Assembly (NCBI GenBank): GCA_021444005.1
Contig: JABUSB010000005.1
Location: 99,516-141,859, forward strand
Length of the DNA stretch: 42,344 nucleotides
Origin: Malacoplasma sp.
Lineage (GTDB): Bacteria > Bacillota_I > Bacilli_A > Mycoplasmatales > Mycoplasmoidaceae
Direction: 5' to 3'
Made by a program: the position numbers and the translations under genes. Below are positions 20,555 to 30,477 of the stretch, one piece after another; the first letter of the stretch is position 1, and the number at the start of each line of letters is the position of its first letter. Below the pieces are notes generated by a model. That model had not been told where the DNA came from, ran no database searches, and was given only the letters and a program-made list of their open reading frames with translations.

Positions 20555-21793
20555 CTATAATTCAAAATCAATTAATGTCAGTTTGTCATCATTACTATTA
20601 TCATTTTCATCAACCAAATCGATTGGATTATGATTTTTAACCTCTTGTTTAATTATATTAATATTATTGCTATCCAATTTATTAGATTTTTGATTTGGTT
20701 TATTAAAAACCTTTTTATCCCAATCAAATAAAAATTCATATGCTAATTCAAGTGAATTAATTTCTTGTAAATTAAAGGATTTAGCCATCTTATAAAGGTA
20801 TTTTGCGTTCAAACTATTGTGCGTTTTACGAATTGAAAAATCAATCATAATATTAATTAAGGGTTCTGCAATTTGGTAACGGTTTCTTAAATTTTTAATA
20901 ATTGTTAAATCATTTGCAGTCAGATCCTCACAAGTTAATGATGTTAAAAATTGTTCTGCTTTCAAGCTTTGGTAATTTATAAAAATAGTTTGCAAGTCTT
21001 GAATTGAAAACTTTTGAATAAAATGTTTGTAACTCAAGTTTCTTTTAACAACTTCTTTTAAATTAATTGCTGATTTATCCACTAACGCTTCTAGTGCAAC
21101 TTGGATTAAATTGAGATTAATTTCAAACTTTTGATCCACTTTAATAATCGAATCATACACACACTTTTCGATTTCTAAAAAAGATAATTGGTAGTTTTGA
21201 AAATAATATTCAATTTCTTTTTTAACGTCATCACTTATAAAAACAGATAGCTTTGTAGTCAATGCTAAATTAGCATACAGTTTTTCAAAGTCAAACGATA
21301 AATCATTTTTCAAATTTGCTTTTTGAAAGTAATCATCTTGGTTAATTGTTAATTCTTGTAGGGTTTGGTGATATTCAACATTAGAGTATTGGACAACTAA
21401 TTTATCAAAACCCTTTTTACCCAATTTTGCTTCTAAATTAATCTTGTATTTTTTATTTTGAATTAACTGGTTGAATTGAAGGGGTTCAATTAATTCAAAA
21501 TAAACAATATTGTCATCTGTAATGTAAGTTTTTAATAATTTAAAGGCTTCTAAATTATTTTTTACTTCTTCAAACCCTTGATTATCTAATTCCAAATAGT
21601 CTTGAATGTCTTTAATGTAGTTTTTAAAAAACTTTGTTGAATTAAAGTTCTTTAATTCTTCACACATATAGACATATAAACAAAATGCAGGTCTTGAGAT
21701 TAAAGGGGCATATAACTTTGCAAGCAACAAAATGTTAGGATTGAAATCTGCTTTGTGAATGTATTTATATTCTAAATCAAATAAAAAAGACAT
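20555..21793 (-). CDS. Primosome protein of the DnaB/DnaD replication-initiation family (Bacillus DnaB type)
   Basis: A 412-aa protein. In Bacillus, DnaB with DnaD and DnaI remodels origin DNA so that the helicase can load. The N-terminal winged-helix region (residues 1 to about 130) has LYAPLISRPAFCLYVYMCEEL, matching the LYxPLIGxxAxxLY start of the family. A DnaD-like helical domain lies near residues 300-370, with a low-complexity tail (NKPNQKSNKLDSNNINI) and end LTLIDFEL. No catalytic site is expected. Position next to dnaI and below coaE-mutM supports this. The gene symbol is left out to avoid mixing with the helicase. Confidence 0.85.
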   Translation of the reverse strand: MSFLFDLEYKYIHKADFNPNILLLAKLYAPLISRPAFCLYVYMCEELKNFNSTKFFKNYIKDIQDYLELDNQGFEEVKNNLEAFKLLKTYITDDNIVYFELIEPLQFNQLIQNKKYKINLEAKLGKKGFDKLVVQYSNVEYHQTLQELTINQDDYFQKANLKNDLSFDFEKLYANLALTTKLSVFISDDVKKEIEYYFQNYQLSFLEIEKCVYDSIIKVDQKFEINLNLIQVALEALVDKSAINLKEVVKRNLSYKHFIQKFSIQDLQTIFINYQSLKAEQFLTSLTCEDLTANDLTIIKNLRNRYQIAEPLINIMIDFSIRKTHNSLNAKYLYKMAKSFNLQEINSLELAYEFLFDWDKKVFNKPNQKSNKLDSNNINIIKQEVKNHNPIDLVDENDNSNDDKLTLIDFEL

Positions 21794-21890
21794 AATATAG
21801 ACCTCTCTAAATTATTAAAAAATTAACAATTTATTAAATATGTCTATCTATGTCTTTAAAGCATAAATATAAAACAAATTTAATTAACTC

Positions 21891-21910
21891 TTTGAAGCTA
21901 TCACTTCAAA
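21891..21910. repeat. Short inverted repeat between coaE and the primosome gene
   Basis: TTTGAAG (21891-21897) and CTTCAAA (21904-21910) are separated by 6 nt in the 155-nt gap where Bacillus has nrdR. No T tract follows on the minus strand, so it is more likely an operator or weak structure than a terminator. Confidence 0.3.
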
Positions 21911-21948
21911 ATGATATGCATCCAACGATTAACACTAAAGAGTATATA

Positions 21949-22581
21949 TTAACCTTTGAGAAATGCTAACATTTTTTTTACAGCACCTTTAAGTTCAACA
22001 AGACTTCCCACATTTTCAACAATATAATCAGCCCAAAAAACGCCATTATGTGTTGCATTTTTTGAGTTTCCCACAGTTTTTGTTAAAAACTTTTGGATTG
22101 AAGAAAATTTTTTAAATTCATTCTTTTTAAAGTTTTGATTTTTAGCATCCACCACTATTACTTTGCCAAATAAATCAGCAAAATAGGATTCAAAAAATAA
22201 ATATGTTGCTAATTCAACAAAAATTAATTGATTGGTTCTTTTTAATTCATTAATTTTTTGGTAAATTAATTTATTTAAAAGCTTTTCTAATAATTTCTTT
22301 TGAGCTACGTCACTTAAAATTAATTCTTTAAGTTTATTGCGATCCACTTCATTATCGTTTACAAATTCAGTGCCAAAATTATTTTTAATAGTTTCATATC
22401 CGACTTCGTTTTTTTGATAAATTTGGTGAACATACTCATCTGCCAAAAAAATCTTGTATCCCATTTCTTGCAAAAAAGTCATCACCTGCGATTTACCACT
22501 TCCCATAAAGCCAGTGATACAAACAAGCTGGGAAGAAGCTTTGATAGCTTCTACTTTTTTATTTTCTGACATTTTTGGCAT
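21949..22581 (-). CDS. coaE: Dephospho-CoA kinase
   Basis: A 210-aa protein of the P-loop kinase fold. CoaE adds the 3' phosphate in the last step of CoA synthesis. The P-loop is GFMGSGKS (residues 24-31), followed by MGYKIFLADEYVHQIYQ (family: GxxvidADxiah) and later LIFVELATYLFFESYFADLFGKVIVV (family: Pllfe). The expected Arg-rich lid motif is poorly kept (NQNFKKNEF), so this is a divergent member. It overlaps the mutM 3' end by 31 nt in another frame; ATG 22581 has GAGGGA seven nt upstream. The order mutM-coaE is ancestral in Firmicutes and mollicutes. Confidence 0.85.
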   Translation of the reverse strand: MPKMSENKKVEAIKASSQLVCITGFMGSGKSQVMTFLQEMGYKIFLADEYVHQIYQKNEVGYETIKNNFGTEFVNDNEVDRNKLKELILSDVAQKKLLEKLLNKLIYQKINELKRTNQLIFVELATYLFFESYFADLFGKVIVVDAKNQNFKKNEFKKFSSIQKFLTKTVGNSKNATHNGVFWADYIVENVGSLVELKGAVKKMLAFLKG

Positions 22582-23387
22582 AAATAAGTCCCTCTTCCAT
22601 TAACCTTAATTTTAATGATTTTACTATTGCAAACACCACAATTTTTTCCTTTTTTCTGGTGTACTTTTAAAAACTTTTGAAATCCTCCAGTATGGTCTTT
22701 TTTATACAAATAAGAGTTAATAGTAGTCCCTTTGTTTAAAATTGCCTCTTCCAAAATTAATTTTGCATTATTCACAATTTGTTTTAAATCGTTTGTTGAA
22801 AGCTGGTTAGCGGCAGTTTCAGGATGGATTTTAGAAGCATACAAGATTTCATCAGCATAAATGTTGCCAATCCCAGAAACAATCTCTTGAGTTAATAAAA
22901 CTGTTTTAATCGCTCTTGTGCTTTTTTTAATTTTCTTTTTCAAATATTGTGCATCAAATCCATTTTGAAGTGGGTCTAATGCTAACTTTTTAATTTCTTT
23001 AGATTCTTGATAAGTATCTTCATAATAGATCGTAAATGTACCAAAGCGTCTTGTATCGTGATATCTTAATTCTTTATCACCAAAATTGATTCGTACAAGC
23101 GTGTGACTTAGATCATACAAATCAGTACTATCATCTAAAAATAGTTTTCCCTCCATTCTTAGATGGACAACAAATACTTTATTATTGGACAAATGAAAAA
23201 TAAGATATTTGCCAATACGGCTAATATCGTTTATTGTTTCACCGATCACAAAATCTTTAAATTGTGTGAAACTACAATTTTTAAATAGTTTATCAAGGGT
23301 GTTGTAAACATTTAAAATTTTTAGTCCACAAATCTTTTCATCCTTTAAATTTTGGATGACACAACTCACTTCTGGTAATTCTGGCAT
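22551..23387 (-). CDS. mutM: Formamidopyrimidine-DNA glycosylase (Fpg)
   Basis: A 278-aa protein, normal for Fpg. It excises 8-oxoguanine and related lesions and nicks the site. The N terminus MPELPEV provides the catalytic Pro2 and Glu3. RMEGKLFL contains the conserved lysine, LRYHDTRRFGTF the DNA-binding loop, GIGNIYADEILYASKIHP the helix-two-turn-helix, and the C-terminal zinc finger has CGVCNSKI and CQKC. The start ATG lies 1 nt upstream of the exonuclease stop, and the end overlaps coaE. Together these form a repair-CoA block shared with M. genitalium and Bacillus. Confidence 0.96.
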   Translation of the reverse strand: MPELPEVSCVIQNLKDEKICGLKILNVYNTLDKLFKNCSFTQFKDFVIGETINDISRIGKYLIFHLSNNKVFVVHLRMEGKLFLDDSTDLYDLSHTLVRINFGDKELRYHDTRRFGTFTIYYEDTYQESKEIKKLALDPLQNGFDAQYLKKKIKKSTRAIKTVLLTQEIVSGIGNIYADEILYASKIHPETAANQLSTNDLKQIVNNAKLILEEAILNKGTTINSYLYKKDHTGGFQKFLKVHQKKGKNCGVCNSKIIKIKVNGRGTYLCQKCQKIKK

Positions 23388-23388
23388 T

Positions 23389-24264
23389 TTAATCCTTTAT
23401 ATACTTTTTAAACCCATTAAATCGGTATTGGTTTATGACTTCTTTAATCTTGGCATAATTAATCGGTTTTAAGCTAAACTTTTCAATTTGAGCGCCATTA
23501 AAATAATCTGTTAAAATTGTTGCTAATTTTTTACACTTTAATCCAATTTCCTTATTTTCAATTAGATTTGTTTTTAAAGATTGACTACTAATAAAATCAA
23601 TGTTATCAAAAATATTTTCTAAACTTGCATATTTTAAAAGTAATTTGATGGCACTCGATTCTCCTATTCCTTTAATTCCGGGGAGGTTATCTGAATTATC
23701 CCCACTAATTCCCTTAAAATCAGGAATTTGCGAAGGGCTTAATCCATAAAACAAATCTTTGAAATTGTTATTGTCATAACACACCATCTCTTTAATTCCC
23801 TTTTTAATTTGGAATACTTTGACATTGTTATCAACCAATTGCAATAGATCATAATCTGATGAATAGACATCACACAAAATGTTGTTTTGTGATAACAATA
23901 CTGCACCACTTCCCACTACATCATCGGCTTCAATTCCTGAAATACAATAGACATTAATTCCAAAATAGGCCATTATTTGTTTGATTGGTTCAATTTGGAC
24001 TACTAGATTTTCTGGTGTTGCTTTACGCTGTTTTTTGTAATCATCAAATTCTTGTTTACGAAAGTTTTTTTCTTTACTATCAAAGGCAATTAATCCATAT
24101 TGGTAATCATTTTCTGATAACAATCTAAAAATCATTAACATCATTGTTTTAATTGCATTAGTGGGGAAAAGGTTATTTTTCACAAAAAAATCAACTTGCT
24201 TAATGGTCCCATAATAGGAACGGAACATTAAAGAGTTACCATCAATTAGTATTGCTTTTTCCAC
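23389..24264 (-). CDS. 5'-3' exonuclease, stand-alone N-terminal domain of DNA polymerase I
   Basis: A 291-aa flap/5' exonuclease without the polymerase domain. It would remove RNA primers and flaps during lagging-strand replication and repair. Motifs are ILIDGNSLMFRSYYG, LIAFDSKEKNFRKQEFDDYKKQRKATP (family: FDAKxxTFRHexyxxYKgnRp), GIEADDVVGS and SSDYDLLQLV with metal-binding Asp, and the helix-hairpin-helix PDFKGISGDNSDNLPGIKGIG. The start is GTG 24264, with TTGGAG six nt upstream, inside the dnaE end (19-nt overlap). Mycoplasmas commonly keep only this part of polA. Confidence 0.93.
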   Translation of the reverse strand: MEKAILIDGNSLMFRSYYGTIKQVDFFVKNNLFPTNAIKTMMLMIFRLLSENDYQYGLIAFDSKEKNFRKQEFDDYKKQRKATPENLVVQIEPIKQIMAYFGINVYCISGIEADDVVGSGAVLLSQNNILCDVYSSDYDLLQLVDNNVKVFQIKKGIKEMVCYDNNNFKDLFYGLSPSQIPDFKGISGDNSDNLPGIKGIGESSAIKLLLKYASLENIFDNIDFISSQSLKTNLIENKEIGLKCKKLATILTDYFNGAQIEKFSLKPINYAKIKEVINQYRFNGFKKYIKD

Positions 24265-26951
24265 GATTTACTCCAAGTATTAGTTTTACGATTCAAATCA
24301 ACTCCTAATGTTTCGATTTCTAATTGATTAAATTTTTGTATTTCCTCATTTGTTAATGGTGTTACATTTTTTAAAATTGGTTGAAAAACAAAACTATAAT
24401 CTTTTTTCAAATTTTGTGAAGTGTTAATAATTTCATCAAGGTTTTCTAAGATATATTTCTTGTTTGTATTAAAACAATCAAAAGCCCCAGCATAGATTAG
24501 CGTTTGAATTGTGGATTTACCGATTTTGAAAAAGGTTAATAGTTTAATAGCTTCGACAAAATCGGAAAATTTTTGGTGTTTTAGTTTAGATCTGATTTCA
24601 ATAATTTTTTTGGATGTTTCAACTCCAATTCCCTTAATTGAACATAACCCAAACATAATTGCATTTTTTTGATAAAGTGCAAATGATTTATTAGATAAAT
24701 TAATATTTGGTTTTAAAACATTAATTTTTAAGCGCTTGCATTCAGTTAGATAGGAATTAATTTTATTTTTATCACTATCAGTACAAGTCATTAAAACTAG
24801 CATAAATTCAATGGGGTAGTAGTGTTTTAAATATAGCATTCAATAACTGATTAAAGCATAAGCTACCGAATGTGAGTGGTTAAACCCATAATCTGCAAAG
24901 GTGTAGATGTATTCATAAATTTTGTTTAATTCCTGGATTTGATACCCGTTTTGAATTGCTTTTTCAAAAAATAATTTTTTAAAGTTTTCTAATTCATTAG
25001 AGTGCTTTTTAGCAATGATGCGGCGAAACAAATCAGCTTCAGAAGCACTAAAGTTTGCAATGTTTTGGACAAGTTTAATAACTTGTTCTTGATACACAAT
25101 AATTCCATAAGTTGGTGCTAAAATAGCCTTGTTTTTGAGATCAATATACTCAATTTTTTCTGTTTGGTTACGTCTTGCTACAAAGGTTTTAATGTTTTGC
25201 ATTGGACCAGGCCGATAAAGTGCGGAGCATAATGAAATGTCTTCTATACATTTAGGCTTAACTTGTCTAATAACACTATTCATTCCATATGACTCTAGTT
25301 GAAAAATCCCTAATGTATGCCCTTTTTGTAAATCTAAAAAAACACTCGCATCTTCTAGATTAATGTTTAATAAATCGATATCAAAATCATATGTTTTTTT
25401 GACCAAGCTGCAAATATTGGCAATTGTTTTAAGATTTGTTAATCCTAACAAATCCATTTTAATTAAACCCAATTCTTCTAAATATTCCATTGAATATTGG
25501 GTTGTAATTTCGTTATTAACACTAGATTGAATTGGGACAATGTCAGTTAATGGTTTTTGGGATAACACAATCCCAGCTGCATGAATTCCCGTTTGTCGGG
25601 GAATCATAATTAATTCACTTGCAATTTCAAACAAATCTTTATAAATTGAATATGAATCTTTAATTTTGGGATCACTAAAACTAGCTTTTAAATTTTCGTC
25701 ATATTGTGTATCTAAATTCTTACAAATAGAATTTATAACCTTTAAATCAATTTGTAAAATCCGGCCCACATCCCGAATTGCCATCTTTGCCTTCATTCTT
25801 TGAAAAGTAATAATGTGTGCAACTCTATCATACCCATATTTTTCAAATAAATAATCCACTACCTCGTTACGACGGTTATCCATAATATCAACATCAATAT
25901 CAGGCATTGATGTTCTTCCTGGATTTAAGAACCGTTCAAAAACCAAATTGTATTTAATTGAATCAATTGTTGTGATGTTTAGCAAGTATGCTACCAAACA
26001 ACCAGCAGCTGAACCCCGTCCCGGTCCAATTAAAATTCCTTTATTTTTAGCATCGTTGATGAAATCTTGGACTACTAAAAAATAATCATTAAATCCCATT
26101 TTATCAATGACTTCTAATTCTTTTTCAATTCTTTGTAAATAAATATCTTTTTGCTTAACATCAATTTGGTTAGCAAATATTTTATTGTTTAATCCTTCAA
26201 CACACAATTGGTAAAGTAAGTTTTTGCTAGTGATTTTGTCAGAATGGGGAAATTGGATAATGTTATTTTTTTGAAATTCAATTTTCAAATCAACTTGTGA
26301 AATTAAATTATTTAAATTATTAATTGCACTATTACTAAACTTTTCTAAAGCTTCTTTTTCATTTAATAAATAGTAGTCATTCCCACTTTCAAGTTGCAAA
26401 ATATTATTGATTGTTTTGTTTTCTTTAATTGCAACTAATGCATTATAGATTCGTTTGTTTTTTGCAAGATCATATTTAGCAACATTAGCAGCAATTGTTT
26501 GGTTTTCATTTTCATCATCAATAAACCAAACATCTTCAAAATCTGCAATCACAAATGGTTTTTGATAACACACTAAAAAAACATTATTTAGATAATCTTT
26601 TAAATTAAAAAAAGTATTGGTTTCTAAAAATGAACTGATTTTAATTAAATTTAAATACCCTAAATAATTTTTAGCAAAAACATAAAAACAACACTCTTTT
26701 TTTAATTGGGAAATAGTATCAAAATAAGCTTCGACTTTTAATCCCAAAACGGGTTTTAAATTATTTTTTTGACACTTTGTATAAAACTCGAGAGCACCAA
26801 ACAAATTATTGTCTGCTAAGCACACATATTCTTTTTTATTTTCAAATGCAAAATTAATGATTTTATCAATCGATAGTGTTGAATCGAGTAATGAATAACA
26901 AGAAGAAGTTAGTAAATTTAAAGCAAGTAATGAATTTTGCTTATCTTTCAC
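24246..26951 (-). CDS. dnaE: DNA polymerase III alpha subunit, DnaE type
   Basis: A 901-aa replicative polymerase, shorter than the approximately 1160 aa of E. coli DnaE but normal for mollicutes. The catalytic core has PGRGSAAGCLVAYLL and MPDIDVDI (residues 349-356) with the catalytic Asp351, Asp353 and Asp355. ALYRPGP and the helix-hairpin-helix region FGLCSIKGIG follow. One TGA Trp (24840-24842) is read in the middle. The PHP domain at the N terminus has lost its metal ligands: HLHVHSEYSLLDG is replaced by NLLTSSCYSLLDS and TDHGN by ADNN. Mollicutes also have PolC (not in this window), and DnaE likely extends primers. The start ATG overlaps the upstream 85-aa gene. Confidence 0.95.
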
Positions 26952-27198
26952 GGTCTTTTAAAATTTGGTCAATAATCTTTTTTTCATCTTTACTTAACTT
27001 TTCATTTTCTAACTTGTAAATTAACTCGTTATCACTTAATTTTTGATAGCTTTTAGCTAATGTACTTAAGCTTTTAGTATTTTTAAAAGCATTAACATCA
27101 ATTACTGTTGTTTCACTTTTAACATACTTATTTTTATATTTCTCTTCTAAAAGCTTTTGGTTTTTTTTATCACTACTTTTTTTATTATTTTTAAACAT
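26941..27198 (-). CDS. Unrecognised 85-aa charged protein upstream of dnaE
   Basis: A small, very charged protein. The first 35 residues are lysine-rich (FKNNKKSSDKKNQKLLEEKYKNKYVK), and the rest is amphipathic (KSLSTLAKSYQKLSDNELIYKLENEKLSKDEKKIIDQILKDRER), suggesting a helical or coiled-coil segment. AAAGG lies before ATG 27198. The gene overlaps the dnaE start by 11 nt, so the two are translationally coupled. I do not recognise it; nucleic-acid binding or a DnaE partner is guesswork. Confidence 0.6.
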   Translation of the reverse strand: MFKNNKKSSDKKNQKLLEEKYKNKYVKSETTVIDVNAFKNTKSLSTLAKSYQKLSDNELIYKLENEKLSKDEKKIIDQILKDRER

Positions 27199-27324
27199 TT
27201 TAATACCTTTAAACTTACTAACTTAAAACAATTATTAAATTCAATTATCTACAATCAATTTTAATTAAAAAATGAAGAACTTAGATATTAAAATTTTGCA
27301 ATTTAATTAATCAAAAATAGAGGA

Positions 27325-27398
27325 TTGATAAAAATTAATTATATCAACCAATTAATGCATTAAGTATTAAAATTATGTGCGGTTAATCATTTTTAACC
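27325..27398 (+). promoter_or_regulatory. Control region of the arc operon with two inverted repeats
   Basis: The 231-nt gap between divergent genes carries TTGATA (27325-27330) with TATCAA (27342-27347), 11 nt apart, and GGTTAA (27381-27386) with TTAACC (27393-27398), 6 nt apart. A TAAAAT-type -10 (27368-27373) lies between them. The second repeat lies about where transcription would start, so one or both may be operators. This is a pattern reading only. Confidence 0.35.
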
Positions 27399-27429
27399 AA
27401 AAACAAATATTTAATTTTGAGGTAAAACA

Positions 27430-29217
27430 ATGTTAAACTCAAATGCTTTAGAAGGAACTAAAGCTATTAAAGAAAGTGAAGCAAATTTTGCATCTGCTCC
27501 AACATCTAAAAAAATTGGCTTTTTTTCAGCAATGTTAATAGTGGTGGGCTCTTCTGTTGGCGCTGGCATTTTTTTCAAAGCAGGTGCAGTGCTTGGAAAC
27601 TCACAAGGTTCAATTATCTTTGCAATCTTTTGTTGACTTTTTGCTGGATTTGCAGTAATTTCGATGGCACTTGCATTAATTGAAATTGCGAGTGGAAGAA
27701 ATGACAACTTATCAATGATTGGCTGGTGCCAAACATTTAATAAGAGGTTTACATACAAAGCGTGTAAAAACTTTATGGTATATATCTATTTGCCATTAAC
27801 GTATTTTTTTATGCCTTTGTATAGTATTATGTCTTTCCAAGATGGAATATCATCATTAATACCAAATTATAGTGGTTTAAACACAAAAGCTGATTGAGCT
27901 GTTATGATGGTATTCGCACTTCTGATTTCATCTTACTTTATTTTTGTGAATGGTAAATCATCAAAAATGGGTAACATTCACAACTGGATTATTACATCAG
28001 TTAAATTTATCCCATTAGTAATGGCGATTCTATTAGGAATTATTGTTGTAATTATGAATGGTGGTGTTCAAAATCCAGACTATACAGCTGGATTTAATAC
28101 TGCTTGATCTGCAATAGCACAAGATCCTGCAAGTATTTTCACATTTTCAAACCTTACACCAGGTTTTGGAATGTTTGTTGCAATTGGTGCTATTTTCTTT
28201 GCATTTGATGGATTCTATGTAACTGCTGGAATCCAAACAGAAATGAAAGAACCTAAAAAAACTCCATTAGCAATTCTAATTGGAATGATCTCAGTTACTG
28301 TGATTTATTTAGTAATTGCGATTGCAATGTCAATTGGGTCAGAAGATGGTACTCCTTTTGGGTTCCAAAACTTTTTAGAATCACGTGGTGCTGGATGAGT
28401 TTATGCTGCTTTCCAAATAATGATCGGAATTGGTGTATTGGGAATCATTAATGGATATGCTTTATGAAGTACTCGTTTTGTAGAAGATTTAATTAAAGCT
28501 AATGAAATCCCATACAGTACGAAATTAGTTAATAAAATTACTCCAAAAGCTGCAAATGTAGGAATTTTTTACAATCTAGTATTATCAATTCCAGTAATTT
28601 TAGTCTTTTGTATCATTGGAGGATTAGCTTATACTGATTCTTCAAATTATGGTACCACATACGGTACTGGTGTTGCACAAATGTATTCATTTGCAGATCT
28701 AATGGCTAACTGAACATCAGTATTAGCATTTACATTTATTATCTTTGCAATTTTTGGTGGGCTTAAAAACCGAAAAACTAATCAAGTATATGTTGAAAAA
28801 TCAAAATACTTTAAATTAATGGCATACTTAGCAATTGCCACTATGTCACTTCCAATTTTTATTACATTTCTTGATCCAATTGCAAATCTATTTATGCTTT
28901 ATTGAATTCCAGATAATACACCAGGATATGTAACAGATGTTTTGGTACCAAGGATTATGTTAATTGTTGCATTATTCTTTTTTGCAATTTTAATTTTTGT
29001 ACCAACAATTTGTGAAGACTATTTATTAATTAGACGCTATGGTTCGATCGAAAAAGGGGAAATTAAAAAAATTGAATTAATGGCTAATGCTAAAGGAATT
29101 GATTTAAAAACTGAATTAATTAACCAAATTCGGGCACAAAAAAGAATTGCATTGAATGAGGAAGAAAAAAATATTTTAAACATTAATTCAATGAATGATC
29201 TTCCCCAATATGCGTAA
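27430..29217 (+). CDS. arcD: APC-family amino acid permease, likely arginine/ornithine antiporter
   Basis: A 595-aa polytopic membrane protein with about 12 hydrophobic segments, of the amino acid-polyamine-organocation superfamily. The first helix carries VGSSVGAGIFFKAGAVLG, the APC substrate-binding glycine motif (GSxxGxGIF). FFAFDGFYVTAGIQTEMKEPKK is the helix 6 region typical of the family. The polar tail has charged residues (EEEKNILNINSMNDLPQYA). It is first in the operon with arcA, arcB and arcC, which points to arginine import against ornithine; this is an inference from position. GAGGTAAAA precedes the ATG. At least eight TGA Trp codons are read through. Confidence 0.85.
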
Positions 29218-29243
29218 CAAAACCTTTGAAAGAAACAACTTTT

Positions 29244-30455
29244 ATGGAAAATAAAATTAATGTATACAGTGAGATTGGAGCGCTTAAAAAAGTCTTAGTC
29301 CACACTCCTAATAAAGAAATTGAATACGTGACACCCAGTAGGCTTAATGAATTGCTATTTAGTGCAGTTTTAGAGCCTAAGAGTGCACGATCTGAACACT
29401 TAGAATTTGTTAAAATTCTGCAAGATAATGGGGTTGAGGTGGTGCAATTAATTGATTTAGTAGTTGAAACACTTAACGAAGTTGATGAAAACACTAAAAC
29501 ACAATTTATTAAGCAATATTTGTCAGAAGCAATCCCTAAAATTGAAGACAATGCTTTTTTGATTGTGTACAACTACTTTTTAAATCTTTTAAAAACACCA
29601 CACCAAATGGTTCAAAAAATGATGGAAGGACTATTGGCAAAAGAGTTAAATATTAAAACTCAAAATGAGTTAATTATTGACCCAATGCCAAACCTTTATT
29701 TCACAAGAGACCCATTTGCATCAGTGGGTAATGGAATAACATTGAACACAATGTATTACCCTACAAGAAGACGTGAAACGATCTTTGCCCAATTTATTTT
29801 TAAACACCACAAAGATTACAAAACTACACCACTATACTATGATCGTTATGAAAACGATAGCATTGAAGGTGGGGATGTGTTTATCTATGGTAAAGATAAA
29901 TTAGTTGTGGGGTGCTCGCAACGTACAAGTTTAAAAGCAATTCAAAAACTAGCACACAACATTCAACAAAACAAAGAAGTTAAGTTTAAAAAAATCTATG
30001 TTGTTAACGTCCCTAAAAAAGGGGAATTAATGCATTTAGATACGTGGTTGACAATGCTTGACTACAATAAGTTTTTATATTCACCAAATATGATGAGTGT
30101 CTTAAAATTCTGGGAAATTGATTTAAATACACCTGATTTAAACTTAAAAGAAATTAATTGTAGTTTACAACAATTTCTAGAAAGTATTATTAACCAACCA
30201 GTTTCATTAATTCCAGTTGGTGGTAAAAACGCAACACAAATTGAAGTTGATATTGAAACTAATTTTGATGCAACAAACTATTTGGTAATTAGACCTGGTG
30301 TTGTTGTTGGATATAGCCGAAACTACAAAACAGAGCTTGCATTAAAAGAAAACGGAATCCAGGTTATTCCATTAAACGGAAACCAATTGTCACTTGGTAT
30401 GGGGTCTTGTCGCTGTATGAGTATGCCCCTATACCGTGAAGATTTAGATAAATAA
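29244..30455 (+). CDS. arcA: Arginine deiminase
   Basis: A 403-aa enzyme that hydrolyses arginine to citrulline and ammonia. I chose ATG 29244; a TTG-start reading from 29226 adds six residues and lacks a better ribosome site. Motifs are FTRDPFA, EGGDVFIYG with the substrate-binding acidic residues, HLDTWLTML with the catalytic His-Asp pair region, and the nucleophile Cys391 in CRCMSMPLYREDL at the C terminus. Length fits the family (about 405-410). It follows the permease by 26 nt and precedes arcB by 22 nt. No TGA codon interrupts it. Confidence 0.97.
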   Translation: MENKINVYSEIGALKKVLVHTPNKEIEYVTPSRLNELLFSAVLEPKSARSEHLEFVKILQDNGVEVVQLIDLVVETLNEVDENTKTQFIKQYLSEAIPKIEDNAFLIVYNYFLNLLKTPHQMVQKMMEGLLAKELNIKTQNELIIDPMPNLYFTRDPFASVGNGITLNTMYYPTRRRETIFAQFIFKHHKDYKTTPLYYDRYENDSIEGGDVFIYGKDKLVVGCSQRTSLKAIQKLAHNIQQNKEVKFKKIYVVNVPKKGELMHLDTWLTMLDYNKFLYSPNMMSVLKFWEIDLNTPDLNLKEINCSLQQFLESIINQPVSLIPVGGKNATQIEVDIETNFDATNYLVIRPGVVVGYSRNYKTELALKENGIQVIPLNGNQLSLGMGSCRCMSMPLYREDLDK

Positions 30456-30477
30456 TTGAAACAAGGAAAAATATAAA

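Noticed and set aside
29183-29572. A 129-codon minus-strand ORF opposite arcA, and similar ones opposite eno, mnmG, dnaB and arcC.
   Set aside because: They lie antisense to well-supported genes, show no family motif or ribosome site, and have shadow-like composition.
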